Notes: a model not told the origin generated them from the letters alone. A stretch of DNA of 64,000 bases from Burkholderiales bacterium (GCA_024235735.1 JACKLU010000013.1:1-64000), one strand, 5' to 3'; positions 1 to 8,293 are shown, counted from the stretch's first letter. Numbers and translations are program-made.

Positions 1-57
1 ACGCTGAATAGTTACGATTCCTCATTGCATTCGGAATGACAAATGCGGGTTATTCAG
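1..57. repeat. Short inverted-repeat element, possibly cut by the window edge
   Basis: GCTGAATAGTTAC at 3-15 is identical to the right terminal repeat of the element at 63641-63783. It is followed by a segment (16-43) that resembles, in reverse orientation, the GTCATTCCGAGC...GAGGAATC core of that element. CTGAATA (4-10) and TATTCAG (51-57) can pair, so this may be a short complete hairpin unit or the end of a longer copy. The right arm contains the stop codon (54-56) of the SEC-C gene. Confidence 0.55.
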
Positions 58-1502
58 TGCTTCCTTAACCCCAGTCGCTCGCGCAGTGCGTCGAAAATGG
101 ATGGGTCGATCGGTAAATTGGAATCTGCATTGCTTAACTCGAAGTCCCGCAGCAGCGCTTCGACTTTTTCCCGGCCATCTTTGGTTTTGATGGCTTGCAG
201 CGGGGTCTTGCCGTCCAGGGCGGGCAGTTTTTCATGCGGCCACTGGCTGTAATGTTCACGCATGAATTCCATGATTTTTCCCCGCACTTCCGGGCGGTTG
301 TTCAGTTCTTCCTGTTCTTCCCGCCGTTGCCTGGTTTGGGCGTTTTCACCTTCGTCCTGCATGTGCTTTAGCATTGCTTGCGGGGATTCGATGACGCTGG
401 TTTTGTAGCGGGCTTCCGGTAGTAATTTTTTGATCAGTTTCTGGAATTGTTGTGCACGCTTGTCCGAGTTAACTTCGACGGTGAGCTGGCGCTCCTTGAT
501 CCGGATGTGACCGAGGATAGTGTCATCCCAGGATTTGTGTTTCGCATTGCCTTTATTCAGCCACGGAAATTCAATACGGCGTAGTTCGCCTGCTGCGTCA
601 AACTCGGCGTCCTGCAGAAGTTCGTCTTCGGTGCTGTCGATGCAAAGCTGCTTCAGTGCGGTGAAAGCGGTTTGTGCGGCGGGTATGTCGTAAACGAGCT
701 TTTGAAATGCCATCGCATCGCCGTCGGTATTGCGCAATGACGGCATGGGCGGGTTGAATAACCGGTCATAGACTTCATGATAAATCGCGAGCATTTCATG
801 TTCGTATTTTTCAAGCAAATTGTGCGATGGCGGATTTTCCTGTTCGCATAATTCTTTGCGCAGCTCAAGAATGGCAAATTTTTCTCTGGGTGGAATAAAA
901 AAGGCGGGGCTGGCTTCCAGTATCGCGACATGATCCACTTTCACCAATTTACCGAAAATGATCTCCCCGGCTTGCGCCTGGGTTGATCCGGAATGTTCGG
1001 TGGCATAGCATTCTTCGCCGGTCAAGATGTCGCGCAGCAAGAATCCATCGCCGGGGCGCACCGACACAATGTCGAAGAAACTGAATGGCGCTGCGCAGCA
1101 TTGTTCGATATAGCGTTTCAGGAGCGGATCGAGTTGCGTGCCATGCTTGCCGAGAAATGCTTCCCCAGTTGTTTTTTTGCGCGGAACACCGGTATCGGGA
1201 GTTGAATAATCCGGACGCCAGTTAAAAAAGAACCAGGGCATGAATAATTGCATGTGCGGCGTGTCTGGAGAAAAATCCTCTTCACGCCATAACGTGAAAT
1301 CACCCCATGCTTCCAGCAAGGCCTCCTCGCCCCAATGGTTTTGCGAAAATTTCAGCAATTTTCCAGGCAACCCATCAATCACCCGGCGGATTTGATGCCA
1401 TAAAAAATCTTCGGTTTGCTGCGACTGCTGTGCTTGCAGGCAGCACTGTTTGTATTTCTTGCCGCTGCCGCAAGGGCAGGGATCGTTACGACCAGTTTTC
1501 AT
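54..1502 (-). CDS. SEC-C motif-containing protein of unknown function
   Basis: This 482-residue protein begins with a SEC-C zinc motif: Cys9, Cys11, Cys20 and Cys21 in the CxCx8CC pattern known from the C-terminus of SecA. SEC-C motifs bind zinc and are found on many otherwise unrelated proteins, so the motif does not give a function. The remainder is hydrophilic with no signal peptide or membrane segment, suggesting a cytoplasmic protein, and I recognise no catalytic motif in it. The start at 1502 places the motif right at the N-terminus. The gene stands alone, and its stop codon lies inside an inverted-repeat arm (51-57). It could be a nucleic-acid or ribosome-associated factor, but that is only a guess. 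Confidence 0.75.
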   Translation of the reverse strand: MKTGRNDPCPCGSGKKYKQCCLQAQQSQQTEDFLWHQIRRVIDGLPGKLLKFSQNHWGEEALLEAWGDFTLWREEDFSPDTPHMQLFMPWFFFNWRPDYSTPDTGVPRKKTTGEAFLGKHGTQLDPLLKRYIEQCCAAPFSFFDIVSVRPGDGFLLRDILTGEECYATEHSGSTQAQAGEIIFGKLVKVDHVAILEASPAFFIPPREKFAILELRKELCEQENPPSHNLLEKYEHEMLAIYHEVYDRLFNPPMPSLRNTDGDAMAFQKLVYDIPAAQTAFTALKQLCIDSTEDELLQDAEFDAAGELRRIEFPWLNKGNAKHKSWDDTILGHIRIKERQLTVEVNSDKRAQQFQKLIKKLLPEARYKTSVIESPQAMLKHMQDEGENAQTRQRREEQEELNNRPEVRGKIMEFMREHYSQWPHEKLPALDGKTPLQAIKTKDGREKVEALLRDFELSNADSNLPIDPSIFDALRERLGLRKH

Positions 1503-1786
1503 TCTTGTTCCTTGTCAAATAATGTTCTTGCGCCTGCTGCAAGTTTAACAGGATGGCCTGACGCCATGTTTCCGGCGCGATGACCTCGTCGGCGAAGCGA
1601 CGCGGCGCTTCGCGTTCAACACGAATGACGCAAGCATTTTTACGCTGTCCATGGCAAAATTGTGAACAGCCGACATTATCCACACCCAGAACAGTGAGTA
1701 ATTTTTTTTAAAAGCGTTTAATGCGGTTTTTCCAGTTTCCCAAGGCTGTACAGTACATTGAGCATTTTCACATCAGGTGAACGACA

Positions 1787-2878
1787 ATGCAGATTTCATT
1801 CCGGCTAACCCGCATTCTTATCGTGATTTTGGCCGCACTGCTCGGCGGCTGCGCAAATCTGGCCTTTTATGCGCAGGCAGTCAATGGTCATGTGGATTTG
1901 ATGCGCCGCGCGCAGCCGATTCACGCTATCATCGCCGATCCCAACGCCAATGCGGACTTGAAGCGCACGCTCAGCACGGTTGCCCGGGTGCGCGCATTTG
2001 CCAGCACGGCGCTCGGACTTCCCGATAACCGCAGCTATACGCAATACGCTGATCTGGAACGGCCCTACGCGGTCTGGAATGTCGTCGCCACGCCCGAACT
2101 GTCCACCCGGTTGAAGGAATGGTGCTTTGTGCAGGCCGGTTGCGTGAATTATCGCGGCTTCTTCTCGCAGGCTCGCGCGGAAGACTATGCGCGGCAACTC
2201 GCTGCTGAAGGCTATGACGTGCATGTCAGCGGCGTGCCGGCGTATTCCACGCTGGGATGGTTTAATGATCCGGTGCTGAACACGTTTATCCACCACTCCG
2301 AGCTGGAACTCGCGCGCCTGATCTTTCATGAACTGGCGCATCAGGTGGTTTTCGTTCCCGGCGACACGGTGTTCAACGAATCGTTCGCCACGCTGGTCGA
2401 GCAGGAGGGTGTCCGGCGCTGGCTGGCGCATAACAACGCCGCGGCGGAATATGCCAGATATCAGGCGCGGCACGCGCATCAGGCGGCATTTAATACGTTG
2501 ATCCTGCATCATCGCAGACGTCTGGATGCGCTCTTTGACACGGATATGGATGATGCCCGGAAGCGCGCGGGCAAGGCGCGCATTTTCGATGATTTGCACG
2601 CGCAGTTTGAACTGCTGAAAACCGGCAGAACCGGATTCAACCGTTTTGACGCATGGTTTAGGCAACCGCTGAACAACGCGCGGCTGGCCAGGGTATCGAT
2701 CTACACGCAGTTGTTACCCGCATTCCAGGCGTTGCTCGCGCAGCAGGACGGCGATATGAATCGTTTTTTTGATGCGGTTAAAAAAATCGGCCAGTTATCC
2801 AAAACGGAACGCCTGCATGCATTGCAGCGCATTGCAGAAAAGGAGGAGCGGGATGCTGTTATTGCCGGTGCGCTCTGA
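1787..2878 (+). CDS. Putative lipoprotein aminopeptidase (COG4324/DUF2265 family)
   Basis: This 363-residue protein has a lipoprotein signal peptide: a hydrophobic stretch at residues 9-19 and the lipobox Leu-Gly-Gly-Cys22. It carries a zinc-metallopeptidase HELAH motif at 181-185, with downstream glutamates in NESF (Glu198) and Glu205 as candidate third metal ligands. The layout and the long helical C-terminal half fit the predicted aminopeptidase family common in proteobacteria. It probably sits on the outer membrane facing the periplasm, but no substrate can be read from the sequence. A second lipoprotein gene follows on the same strand after 90 bases, so the two may be co-transcribed. Family assignment is fairly secure; the activity is inferred from the family name. 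Confidence 0.8.
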   Translation: MQISFRLTRILIVILAALLGGCANLAFYAQAVNGHVDLMRRAQPIHAIIADPNANADLKRTLSTVARVRAFASTALGLPDNRSYTQYADLERPYAVWNVVATPELSTRLKEWCFVQAGCVNYRGFFSQARAEDYARQLAAEGYDVHVSGVPAYSTLGWFNDPVLNTFIHHSELELARLIFHELAHQVVFVPGDTVFNESFATLVEQEGVRRWLAHNNAAAEYARYQARHAHQAAFNTLILHHRRRLDALFDTDMDDARKRAGKARIFDDLHAQFELLKTGRTGFNRFDAWFRQPLNNARLARVSIYTQLLPAFQALLAQQDGDMNRFFDAVKKIGQLSKTERLHALQRIAEKEERDAVIAGAL

Positions 2879-2968
2879 TCAAAAACCCACGCCGTAACGC
2901 AACCATGCGGCACGTTTTCGTATAACATTTCCCGCAGGTAAACTCTAACGCGACTTACGAGGCACTCC

Positions 2969-3496
2969 ATGACACGCAAAATATTCACCGCCGCATGCAA
3001 TTCTACCCTCCCCCTCTCCCTCTCCCTCGCCCTGCTTATAGTACTGCTGTCCGCATGCGCGGGATTGATCAACACAAAAGAAAAGCCTTTACTGCATGAA
3101 ACCACGCTGCAAGGCGAACACATCCAACTGACGCGCTGCCTGACCGGCAAGTTGTCCGCCGACAGCCGAATGTCGATGCGCGTCTTTCATGTCAAGCCGC
3201 GCATTTATCCTGCGATTGCAGCGTCGGAAATCCATGCTTACGATACCCGCTTCCTGCCTTATGTCTACGCCAGCAATTCACCGCTGAATCCGGACGGCAT
3301 CCGGGATTACGGCACGTCCGCGCCGGAAATCATGAACAACGCGCAGAATCTGGCCGGGGCCGAATATATTTACGGTTTTGCCTTCATGCTGCGCCAGACT
3401 GGTGAAACCACCGTGGCTGTAACGCTCAAGGGAAGTCAGTATGTTGGCGGCATTGCGTGGGATTATTTGCAGCGCTGCGCCGCAAATGCACCATAA
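2969..3496 (+). CDS. Hypothetical lipoprotein
   Basis: This 175-residue protein has a long hydrophobic N-terminus ending in a lipobox (Leu-Ser-Ala-Cys, Cys about residue 31), so it should be a lipoprotein. The body has no motif I recognise. A GAGG ribosome-binding site lies about seven bases before the ATG. The signal-peptide DNA contains a homopyrimidine run of CCCTCT-like hexamers (about 3005-3034) that encodes the Leu-Pro-Leu-Ser-Leu-Ser-Leu stretch. The gene ends 23 bases from a convergent gene on the opposite strand. Function unknown. Confidence 0.65.
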   Translation: MTRKIFTAACNSTLPLSLSLALLIVLLSACAGLINTKEKPLLHETTLQGEHIQLTRCLTGKLSADSRMSMRVFHVKPRIYPAIAASEIHAYDTRFLPYVYASNSPLNPDGIRDYGTSAPEIMNNAQNLAGAEYIYGFAFMLRQTGETTVAVTLKGSQYVGGIAWDYLQRCAANAP

Positions 3497-3519
3497 CGGA
3501 TTAGGTTTAGAGATGCCCT

Positions 3520-3942
3520 TTATATCGACGGCTGCCGATCAGAAAGGCATTCGACAAACCGGTACGGTTCTGTGTCTTCCGCCGATTCGTGGCTTGCCAC
3601 AAGTAAAAATTCGATACACCCGTCTTCCTGAAAGCGGTACTGATACACGTCAGGCTGCGTCATCCAGGATGGCGCTATCTCGTAAAACAGACCGTTCTCG
3701 ATCCACCATTTGCCTGCCTCGGCGAGATGGCGCACAACACCGTCAGTTTCCACAAAGCGGAATTCTATGTGGTATGTACCGTTTTCGCTGCGCGTTTGCA
3801 CCCAGCTTTTCAGCGCACCGTCCTCTTCATCGTATTCGCCCTGCCAGGTACCGATCAATCTGACATCCACCGATGGACTGGCGGCAACGGCGGAACAGCA
3901 GAAAATAATCGTTGTCAGCAGGGCAAGCCAATAGCTTTTCAT
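3520..3942 (-). CDS. Small secreted protein, third gene of the EndoU operon
   Basis: This 140-residue protein has a Sec signal peptide: a Lys near the start, a hydrophobic stretch at about 5-20, and a cleavage site near Ala-Val-Ala-Ala. The mature part starts with a Gly-Thr-Trp-Gln-Gly motif and is rich in predicted beta strands and Trp/Tyr/Phe, which suggests a small lipocalin-like barrel; this is inference from pattern only. It starts four bases after the end of the putative immunity gene and is on the same strand as it and the EndoU nuclease gene, so the three probably form one transcript. Its role there is unknown. A periplasmic accessory or second protective protein is possible. Confidence 0.65.
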   Translation of the reverse strand: MKSYWLALLTTIIFCCSAVAASPSVDVRLIGTWQGEYDEEDGALKSWVQTRSENGTYHIEFRFVETDGVVRHLAEAGKWWIENGLFYEIAPSWMTQPDVYQYRFQEDGCIEFLLVASHESAEDTEPYRFVECLSDRQPSI

Positions 3943-3946
3943 TCTG

Positions 3947-4309
3947 CTATTCCTCCGTGTTTTTGCCGTGTGCTTCTTGCCGATTTTTCAGGCCGTCTGT
4001 TATCGCCCGCTGCCAGGCTTGTACGGCGGCGGTGAATGTCGCCAGCGGAATCCGCATGTTTTGTCCGGCAGCATCGTCGTAGTCATCTTCGATTTCCACA
4101 TGATCCGGATACACATACAGGCAGTAAGCGTTGCCGGAACGTTCCCAGGATGGCAGCGCGCCCGATGCCACCGCATTGATGTGATGCAGCAATTCCGCTG
4201 TCCAGACAGGGCTTTGCTGAATATCCACGGTCAGATAGGCAATGATGCGATCATGCACCGGGTCACCCGGAATGCGGCCGGGCCATGTACAGGCGGATGT
4301 AGTCATCAT
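3947..4309 (-). CDS. Putative immunity protein of the EndoU nuclease
   Basis: This 120-residue protein has no signal peptide and should stay in the cytoplasm. It carries a strongly acidic patch (Glu-Ile-Glu-Asp-Asp-Tyr-Asp-Asp, about residues 72-79) followed by a helical tail. Size, acidity and position, two bases after the stop codon of an EndoU-type nuclease gene, fit a cognate immunity protein that would block a basic RNA-binding nuclease. I recognise the context better than the sequence family, so immunity is an inference. A secreted hypothetical protein is encoded immediately downstream on the same strand. Confidence 0.55.
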   Translation of the reverse strand: MMTTSACTWPGRIPGDPVHDRIIAYLTVDIQQSPVWTAELLHHINAVASGALPSWERSGNAYCLYVYPDHVEIEDDYDDAAGQNMRIPLATFTAAVQAWQRAITDGLKNRQEAHGKNTEE

Positions 4310-4311
4310 GC

Positions 4312-4902
4312 TTACTCGAACAAGGGAAAAGCGGTATTGATTCTGCCGTTTTTAGGCGGCGCAAAACCGATGGCAAAACGTTGATGACTGACGCTGCAAT
4401 ATTTCCCGCTTTCAGTCTCGCCTGCTGCGGCATCGGGCTGATTGAAACCGCACAATGTCCAGTCCGGCGCTCCAACGGGGCACTTGTGTTGATGATCGGC
4501 GGCATGGGCAATGGAATTCAGCACCTGCTCGACCGAGCAGCCATCCGGAAACATGGAGGAAAACTTGTTTCTGCCGGGATGGCCTTTATACGACCACCTT
4601 CCGGTGTACACGCCCGCCGCATTGGCTTTGTCCTGAACGGTAAATTCCGTCACTGTCGTTGGATTCACGCCTTCCGGACGCGCATGAAAGCCTTTTGGCC
4701 GGTTGCGATCCCATTCACCACAAAAGACATGCTTCTGATTCATTTGCAAACCATTCTCGAGCGCAACCCAATGCGGCAGTGCATTGCAATCCACCTGCGC
4801 CTGCGCTGACGGCGGAAAAACACCTGATAATAGCAGTCCTGCAATAATTGCACCGCACAGCCCTGACAAGATACGCCGACCATTCTGTTTACGCATTTTC
4901 AT
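4312..4902 (-). CDS. Secreted EndoU-family ribonuclease (probable toxin)
   Basis: This 196-residue protein has a basic start, a hydrophobic stretch (residues 11-28) and a likely signal peptidase site near Ala-Gln-Ala (about 36). The mature domain resembles the bacterial EndoU nuclease domain used as a C-terminal toxin in polymorphic and contact-dependent systems. His58 in KHVFCGEW and His73 in GFHARPEG have the 15-residue spacing of the catalytic histidine pair, and Lys113 in NKFSSMFPD is a good candidate for the catalytic lysine. Unlike most such toxins, it is a free-standing exported protein rather than the tip of a large toxin. Several Cys residues in the mature part may form disulfides. 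A likely immunity gene follows after two bases. Divergent rimO begins 108 bases away. Confidence 0.75.
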   Translation of the reverse strand: MKMRKQNGRRILSGLCGAIIAGLLLSGVFPPSAQAQVDCNALPHWVALENGLQMNQKHVFCGEWDRNRPKGFHARPEGVNPTTVTEFTVQDKANAAGVYTGRWSYKGHPGRNKFSSMFPDGCSVEQVLNSIAHAADHQHKCPVGAPDWTLCGFNQPDAAAGETESGKYCSVSHQRFAIGFAPPKNGRINTAFPLFE

Positions 4903-5010
4903 TCAGCTTCTCCTTTCCCGCAAAGCGCGCAAGATTAAAAATAACTTTCACATCGAATCGGTTAAAATTCTAACATTGCATGTTTTCTTTATTCACTCAA
5001 CCTTTTCTTC

Positions 5011-6360
5011 ATGTCATCACAAAAACAAACAACTGCGCAAACCGCACCCCGCGTGGGTTTTATTTCACTCGGCTGCCCCAAGGCGCTGGTTGACTCCGAA
5101 CAGATTCTGACGCAACTCAGGGCGGAGGGCTATGAAATTTCGCCAACCTATGACGCAGCCGATCTTGTCGTCGTCAACACTTGCGGTTTTATCGACAGCG
5201 CGGTGGAAGAGTCGCTGGACGCGATTGGTGAAGCGCTTGCCGAAAACGGCAAGGTCATCGTTACCGGCTGTCTCGGCGCAAAAGAGGACGGTAATGTCAT
5301 TAAACAGGCGCACCCTCAGGTGCTCGCGGTTACCGGCCCGCACGCACTGCCCGAAGTCATGTCCGCCATTCATGCGCACTTGCCGCAACCGCATGATCCG
5401 TTCACCAGCCTGATCCCGCCGCAGGGCATACGCCTGACGCCCAAACACTACGCCTATATCAAAATCTCGGAAGGCTGCAACCATCGTTGCACATTCTGCA
5501 TTATTCCTTCTATGCGCGGCGATCTGGTCAGCCGGCCGATCCATCAGGTTTTGCAGGAGGCCGAGAACCTGGTCAATGCAGGCGTCAAGGAATTGCTGAT
5601 CATTTCCCAGGATACCAGCGCTTATGGCGTGGATGTCAAATACCGCACCGGCTTCTGGCAGGGCAGACCGATCAAGACACGTTTGACCGAACTGGCCAGC
5701 GCACTCGGCGAATTCGGCGTATGGGTGCGGCTGCATTATGTCTATCCGTATCCGCATGTGGATGAAGTGATTCCTTTGATGGCTGAAGGAAAAATTCTGC
5801 CTTATCTCGATGTGCCGCTGCAACATGCCAGCACACGCGTTCTCAAGGCAATGAAACGGCCCGCCAGCGCCGAAAACAATCTGGCGCGCATTCAGCGGTG
5901 GCGCGAAATATGTCCGGACATCACATTGCGCAGTACGTTTATCGTGGGCTTTCCGGGTGAAACCGAAGCCGAGTTTGAAGAATTGCTGCAATTTCTGCAA
6001 GCCGCCCGACTGAACCGGGTCGGCTGCTTCAAGTATTCTCCGGTCGACGGCGCGGCGGCCAATGCATTGCCCGGTGCTGTTGCGGAAGCAGTCAAGCAGG
6101 AACGTCTTGAACGTTTCATGCAATTGCAGGAAGCCATCAGTCGTGAGTTGCTGACTGAAAAAATCGGCCGTTCCATGACCGTTCTGGTCGATCATGTCGA
6201 AAACAATCAGGCAATTGCGCGCAGCAGCGCCGATGCCCCTGAAATCGATGGCGTGGTTTACATCAGCAATCCGCCCGATGCATTGCAGGCGGGCGACCAG
6301 ATCACGGTAACGATCACGGATTCGGATGCGCATGACTTATATGCCGACGCGGCAAGATAG
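5011..6360 (+). CDS. rimO: Ribosomal protein S12 methylthiotransferase RimO
   Basis: RimO adds a methylthio group to an aspartate of ribosomal protein S12, using a radical-SAM reaction in the cytoplasm. The 449-residue protein has the N-terminal UPF0004 domain with cluster cysteines Cys22, Cys58 and Cys87, the radical-SAM CxxxCxxC motif at Cys156, Cys160 and Cys163, and a C-terminal TRAM-like domain. It is distinguished from its tRNA-modifying paralogue MiaB, also in this window at 33964-35292, by the N-terminal GCPKALVDSE signature. Length is normal for the family. It is transcribed alone and away from the EndoU operon. Confidence 0.95.
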   Translation: MSSQKQTTAQTAPRVGFISLGCPKALVDSEQILTQLRAEGYEISPTYDAADLVVVNTCGFIDSAVEESLDAIGEALAENGKVIVTGCLGAKEDGNVIKQAHPQVLAVTGPHALPEVMSAIHAHLPQPHDPFTSLIPPQGIRLTPKHYAYIKISEGCNHRCTFCIIPSMRGDLVSRPIHQVLQEAENLVNAGVKELLIISQDTSAYGVDVKYRTGFWQGRPIKTRLTELASALGEFGVWVRLHYVYPYPHVDEVIPLMAEGKILPYLDVPLQHASTRVLKAMKRPASAENNLARIQRWREICPDITLRSTFIVGFPGETEAEFEELLQFLQAARLNRVGCFKYSPVDGAAANALPGAVAEAVKQERLERFMQLQEAISRELLTEKIGRSMTVLVDHVENNQAIARSSADAPEIDGVVYISNPPDALQAGDQITVTITDSDAHDLYADAAR

Positions 6361-6595
6361 CGAGTTTCCCAGGTTTGACCCGGGCAAGTCGTCTTTGCCT
6401 GCGGAACTTGTGATTTACCCTTTTGTCTTATGAACGCTCCACTTGCAGATCGCGCAGCAACCTATGATTTTTGAACTGTGTAGCGCAGCAGGATTGACCG
6501 CTGTTCGTTTTTTTGATCCAAATGAACTGCTGCACTTCTGTAAAGTTCAGGGTAGAATAGCTATTCCTAATAATTTTTAAAAAGGAAAAAACAAA

Positions 6596-6907
6596 ATGAG
6601 AGCAGTATTAGTAAGTATGTTTGCAGCATCAGCATTGTTACTCGCAGCCAATGCACAAGCCGACGCAGACTTGGCGAAAAGCAGCGGTTGCCTGAATTGC
6701 CATAACGTTGACACCAAACTGGTTGGTCCAGCGCTGAAAGAAATCGCCGCAAAATATGCAGGTCAAGATGACGCTTCTGCTTATCTTGCCGGCAAGATCA
6801 AGGGCGGCAGCAACGGCGTCTGGGGCCCGGTCCCAATGCCACCAAACCCAATGGTCAGCGATGATAACGCCAAAGTTCTGGCTGACTTCATTTTGTCACT
6901 GAACTAA
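6596..6907 (+). CDS. Cytochrome c-552 (class I, c8-type monohaem cytochrome)
   Basis: This 103-residue precursor has a signal peptide ending near residue 22 and a mature domain of about 81 residues. The haem-binding motif CLNCH is at 32-36 and the axial methionine is probably Met81 in PVPMPPN. The mature sequence is very like the c-552 of Nitrosomonas europaea, a periplasmic carrier that moves electrons from ammonia oxidation (via the tetrahaem cytochromes) to the terminal oxidase. An AAAAGGA ribosome-binding site precedes the ATG, and a strong hairpin with a T-run follows the gene, so it is a single-gene transcription unit. This is one of the best clues to the organism. Confidence 0.93.
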   Translation: MRAVLVSMFAASALLLAANAQADADLAKSSGCLNCHNVDTKLVGPALKEIAAKYAGQDDASAYLAGKIKGGSNGVWGPVPMPPNPMVSDDNAKVLADFILSLN

Positions 6908-6925
6908 GCAAAGATTAAGCAGAAA

Positions 6926-6955
6926 AAGCCGGCGCATCAAACCGCCGGCTTTTTT
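6926..6955 (+). terminator. Rho-independent terminator of the cytochrome c-552 gene
   Basis: GCCGGCG (6928-6934) pairs with CGCCGGC (6943-6949) across an eight-base loop, followed by a run of T. It lies about 20 bases after the cytochrome stop codon. Confidence 0.9.
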
Positions 6956-7013
6956 ATTGCCCTATTCAACACAGTCAACTAATTACTTTCTATTCCATAT
7001 TTCGCATAAAACC

Positions 7014-7439
7014 ATGAAAACTCGCATACGCTGGCAAGGTAATGTCAGCTTTCTCGCCGAATCCGGCAGCGGACACCAGGTTCTGATGGATGGCGCGCCC
7101 GAGGCTGGCGGACAAAACAAAGGGCCGCGTCCGATGGAAATGATGCTGATGGGACTCGGCGGCTGTACAACTTTTGATGTCATCTTTATCCTGCGCAAAG
7201 CGCGCCAGGAAGTCACTGACTGCGTTGTCAACATCGAAGCGCAACGCGCGGAAACCGATCCGAAAGTCTTCACGCATATTCACCTGCATTTCATACTCAC
7301 GGGTAAAAATCTGAATCCGCAGCAGGTCGAACGGGCTATTCACCTGTCTGCGGAAAAATACTGTTCGGCATCCATCATGCTCAAATCTACAGTGAAAATC
7401 ACGCACGATTTCGAGATTGTATCTGAACCGGCTGAATGA
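7014..7439 (+). CDS. OsmC/YhfA-family redox protein
   Basis: This 141-residue protein belongs to the OsmC/Ohr superfamily of thiol peroxidases, and the short YhfA-like N-terminus fits the OsmC-type subgroup. The two conserved cysteines are Cys51 (GGCTTFD) and Cys117 (EKYCSAS), the pair that reduces peroxides in active members. I chose the ATG at 7014, which gives the normal family length; a longer reading from 6957 would run into the preceding terminator and has no supporting motif. It is cytoplasmic and probably protects against organic hydroperoxides. It converges on the XRE regulator gene, with a large hairpin between them. Confidence 0.88.
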   Translation: MKTRIRWQGNVSFLAESGSGHQVLMDGAPEAGGQNKGPRPMEMMLMGLGGCTTFDVIFILRKARQEVTDCVVNIEAQRAETDPKVFTHIHLHFILTGKNLNPQQVERAIHLSAEKYCSASIMLKSTVKITHDFEIVSEPAE

Positions 7440-7506
7440 CACTTCGTCGACATCCTTCCGGGAATCCATTCAAGACAAGATCTCGGTCAAAGGATGCAGT
7501 GCAAGG

Positions 7507-7566
7507 AAAAATTGAACGAAAAAGCGGAACATACACGAAGTATGTAAGCATTTAGCGTTCAATTTT
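7507..7566. terminator. Nested inverted repeat between convergent genes
   Basis: The outer arms (about 7507-7518 and 7556-7566, AAAATTGAACG and its complement) enclose an inner hairpin, ACATAC-ACGAA-GTATGT at 7529-7545. It lies between the convergent OsmC-type and XRE-type genes and has T-rich sequence after the stem when read from the minus strand, so it could terminate both. The right arm includes the first base of the regulator's stop codon (7565-7567). It may belong to a dispersed repeat family. Confidence 0.6.
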
Positions 7567-8293
7567 AACGCCGCAATGGACGAAACACCTCCAACTCCCA
7601 CGGCCTGATGGCCAGCATGAGGCCGATGTTGCGGCGCTTGTCCATGGGCAGGCGCGCATCCTGCCGGTGCAGCTCGGTGAATTCCTGTGCGAGCATTTGC
7701 ATCTTGTTCATCAGTATTTGTATGGAAAAATCGCTGAACAGTCCGGACAAAAAAAGCCGCTTTTCAAATTCACCGCAAAACGCGGTGTGAAGAAACTGGC
7801 TTTGTATCTGTTTTTCAAAAAATCGTTCTATCGGCCCATCAGGCAGCCAGTGAAAACCTTCGTCAATGCGCAGCTTGATACGGTTCTGTGGCAATAGATC
7901 GATAATTTTGAGTTTGTCGAGTTTGGCCAGACACTGTATGCACTCTGTTTCCGAGATGTGATAGCGGCTGACGATATCATCCAGACCCAGCCGGTTGCGT
8001 ACGCTGACCGCGACAAGCAGAAGCCGGGTATCACTCACCAGTTCTTTTTCCTGCTCAACCGTCAATCGGGTGATGCGTTGACGCGTTTCCTGGTAAAACT
8101 GAAAAAAATCAGAAAGCTCCATCTGCATCAATTGGCAGATTGCTTCCAGCCGGTCGAGCGTAAACCGCTTCGAGGCGAACATCCGTTTGACATTGGCTTC
8201 GCTCATAGCCAACCCTTTTGCCAGATCCGCATAGGTCAGCCGCCGGCTTCTCAGTATTTTCTTCAATGTATCGATCAGCGCTTCGGTTTGCAT
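7565..8293 (-). CDS. XRE-type helix-turn-helix transcriptional regulator
   Basis: This 242-residue protein has an N-terminal XRE/Cro helix-turn-helix: the segment from about residue 16 to 70 (LTYADLAKGLAMSEANVKR, then the RLEAICQLMQ helix) matches the lambda-repressor-like fold. The larger C-terminal part is alpha-helical with a winged-helix-like stretch (VRNRLGLDDIVSRYHISE), and its ligand is unknown. It is divergent from a PspA-like gene. A perfect 8-3-8 palindrome lies 38 bases upstream of its start, so it probably controls itself and perhaps the neighbour. It resembles regulators widespread in beta- and gammaproteobacteria that have no assigned signal. Confidence 0.8.
   Translation of the reverse strand: MQTEALIDTLKKILRSRRLTYADLAKGLAMSEANVKRMFASKRFTLDRLEAICQLMQMELSDFFQFYQETRQRITRLTVEQEKELVSDTRLLLVAVSVRNRLGLDDIVSRYHISETECIQCLAKLDKLKIIDLLPQNRIKLRIDEGFHWLPDGPIERFFEKQIQSQFLHTAFCGEFEKRLFLSGLFSDFSIQILMNKMQMLAQEFTELHRQDARLPMDKRRNIGLMLAIRPWELEVFRPLRR

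Noticed and set aside
1486..1683. A 65-codon minus-strand frame upstream of and overlapping the SEC-C gene
   Set aside because: It begins with GTG, has no ribosome-binding site, overlaps the start of the real gene and resembles nothing I know. It could be a gene remnant, but I cannot support it.
1805..2665. A long minus-strand frame (286 codons) opposite the aminopeptidase gene
   Set aside because: It is a shadow of the GC-rich plus-strand gene, which has a lipobox and a HELAH motif; the antisense product has none.
5065..6333. A long minus-strand frame (422 codons) opposite rimO
   Set aside because: rimO is certain by its cluster cysteines; the antisense frame is Arg/Gln/His-rich as expected for a shadow.
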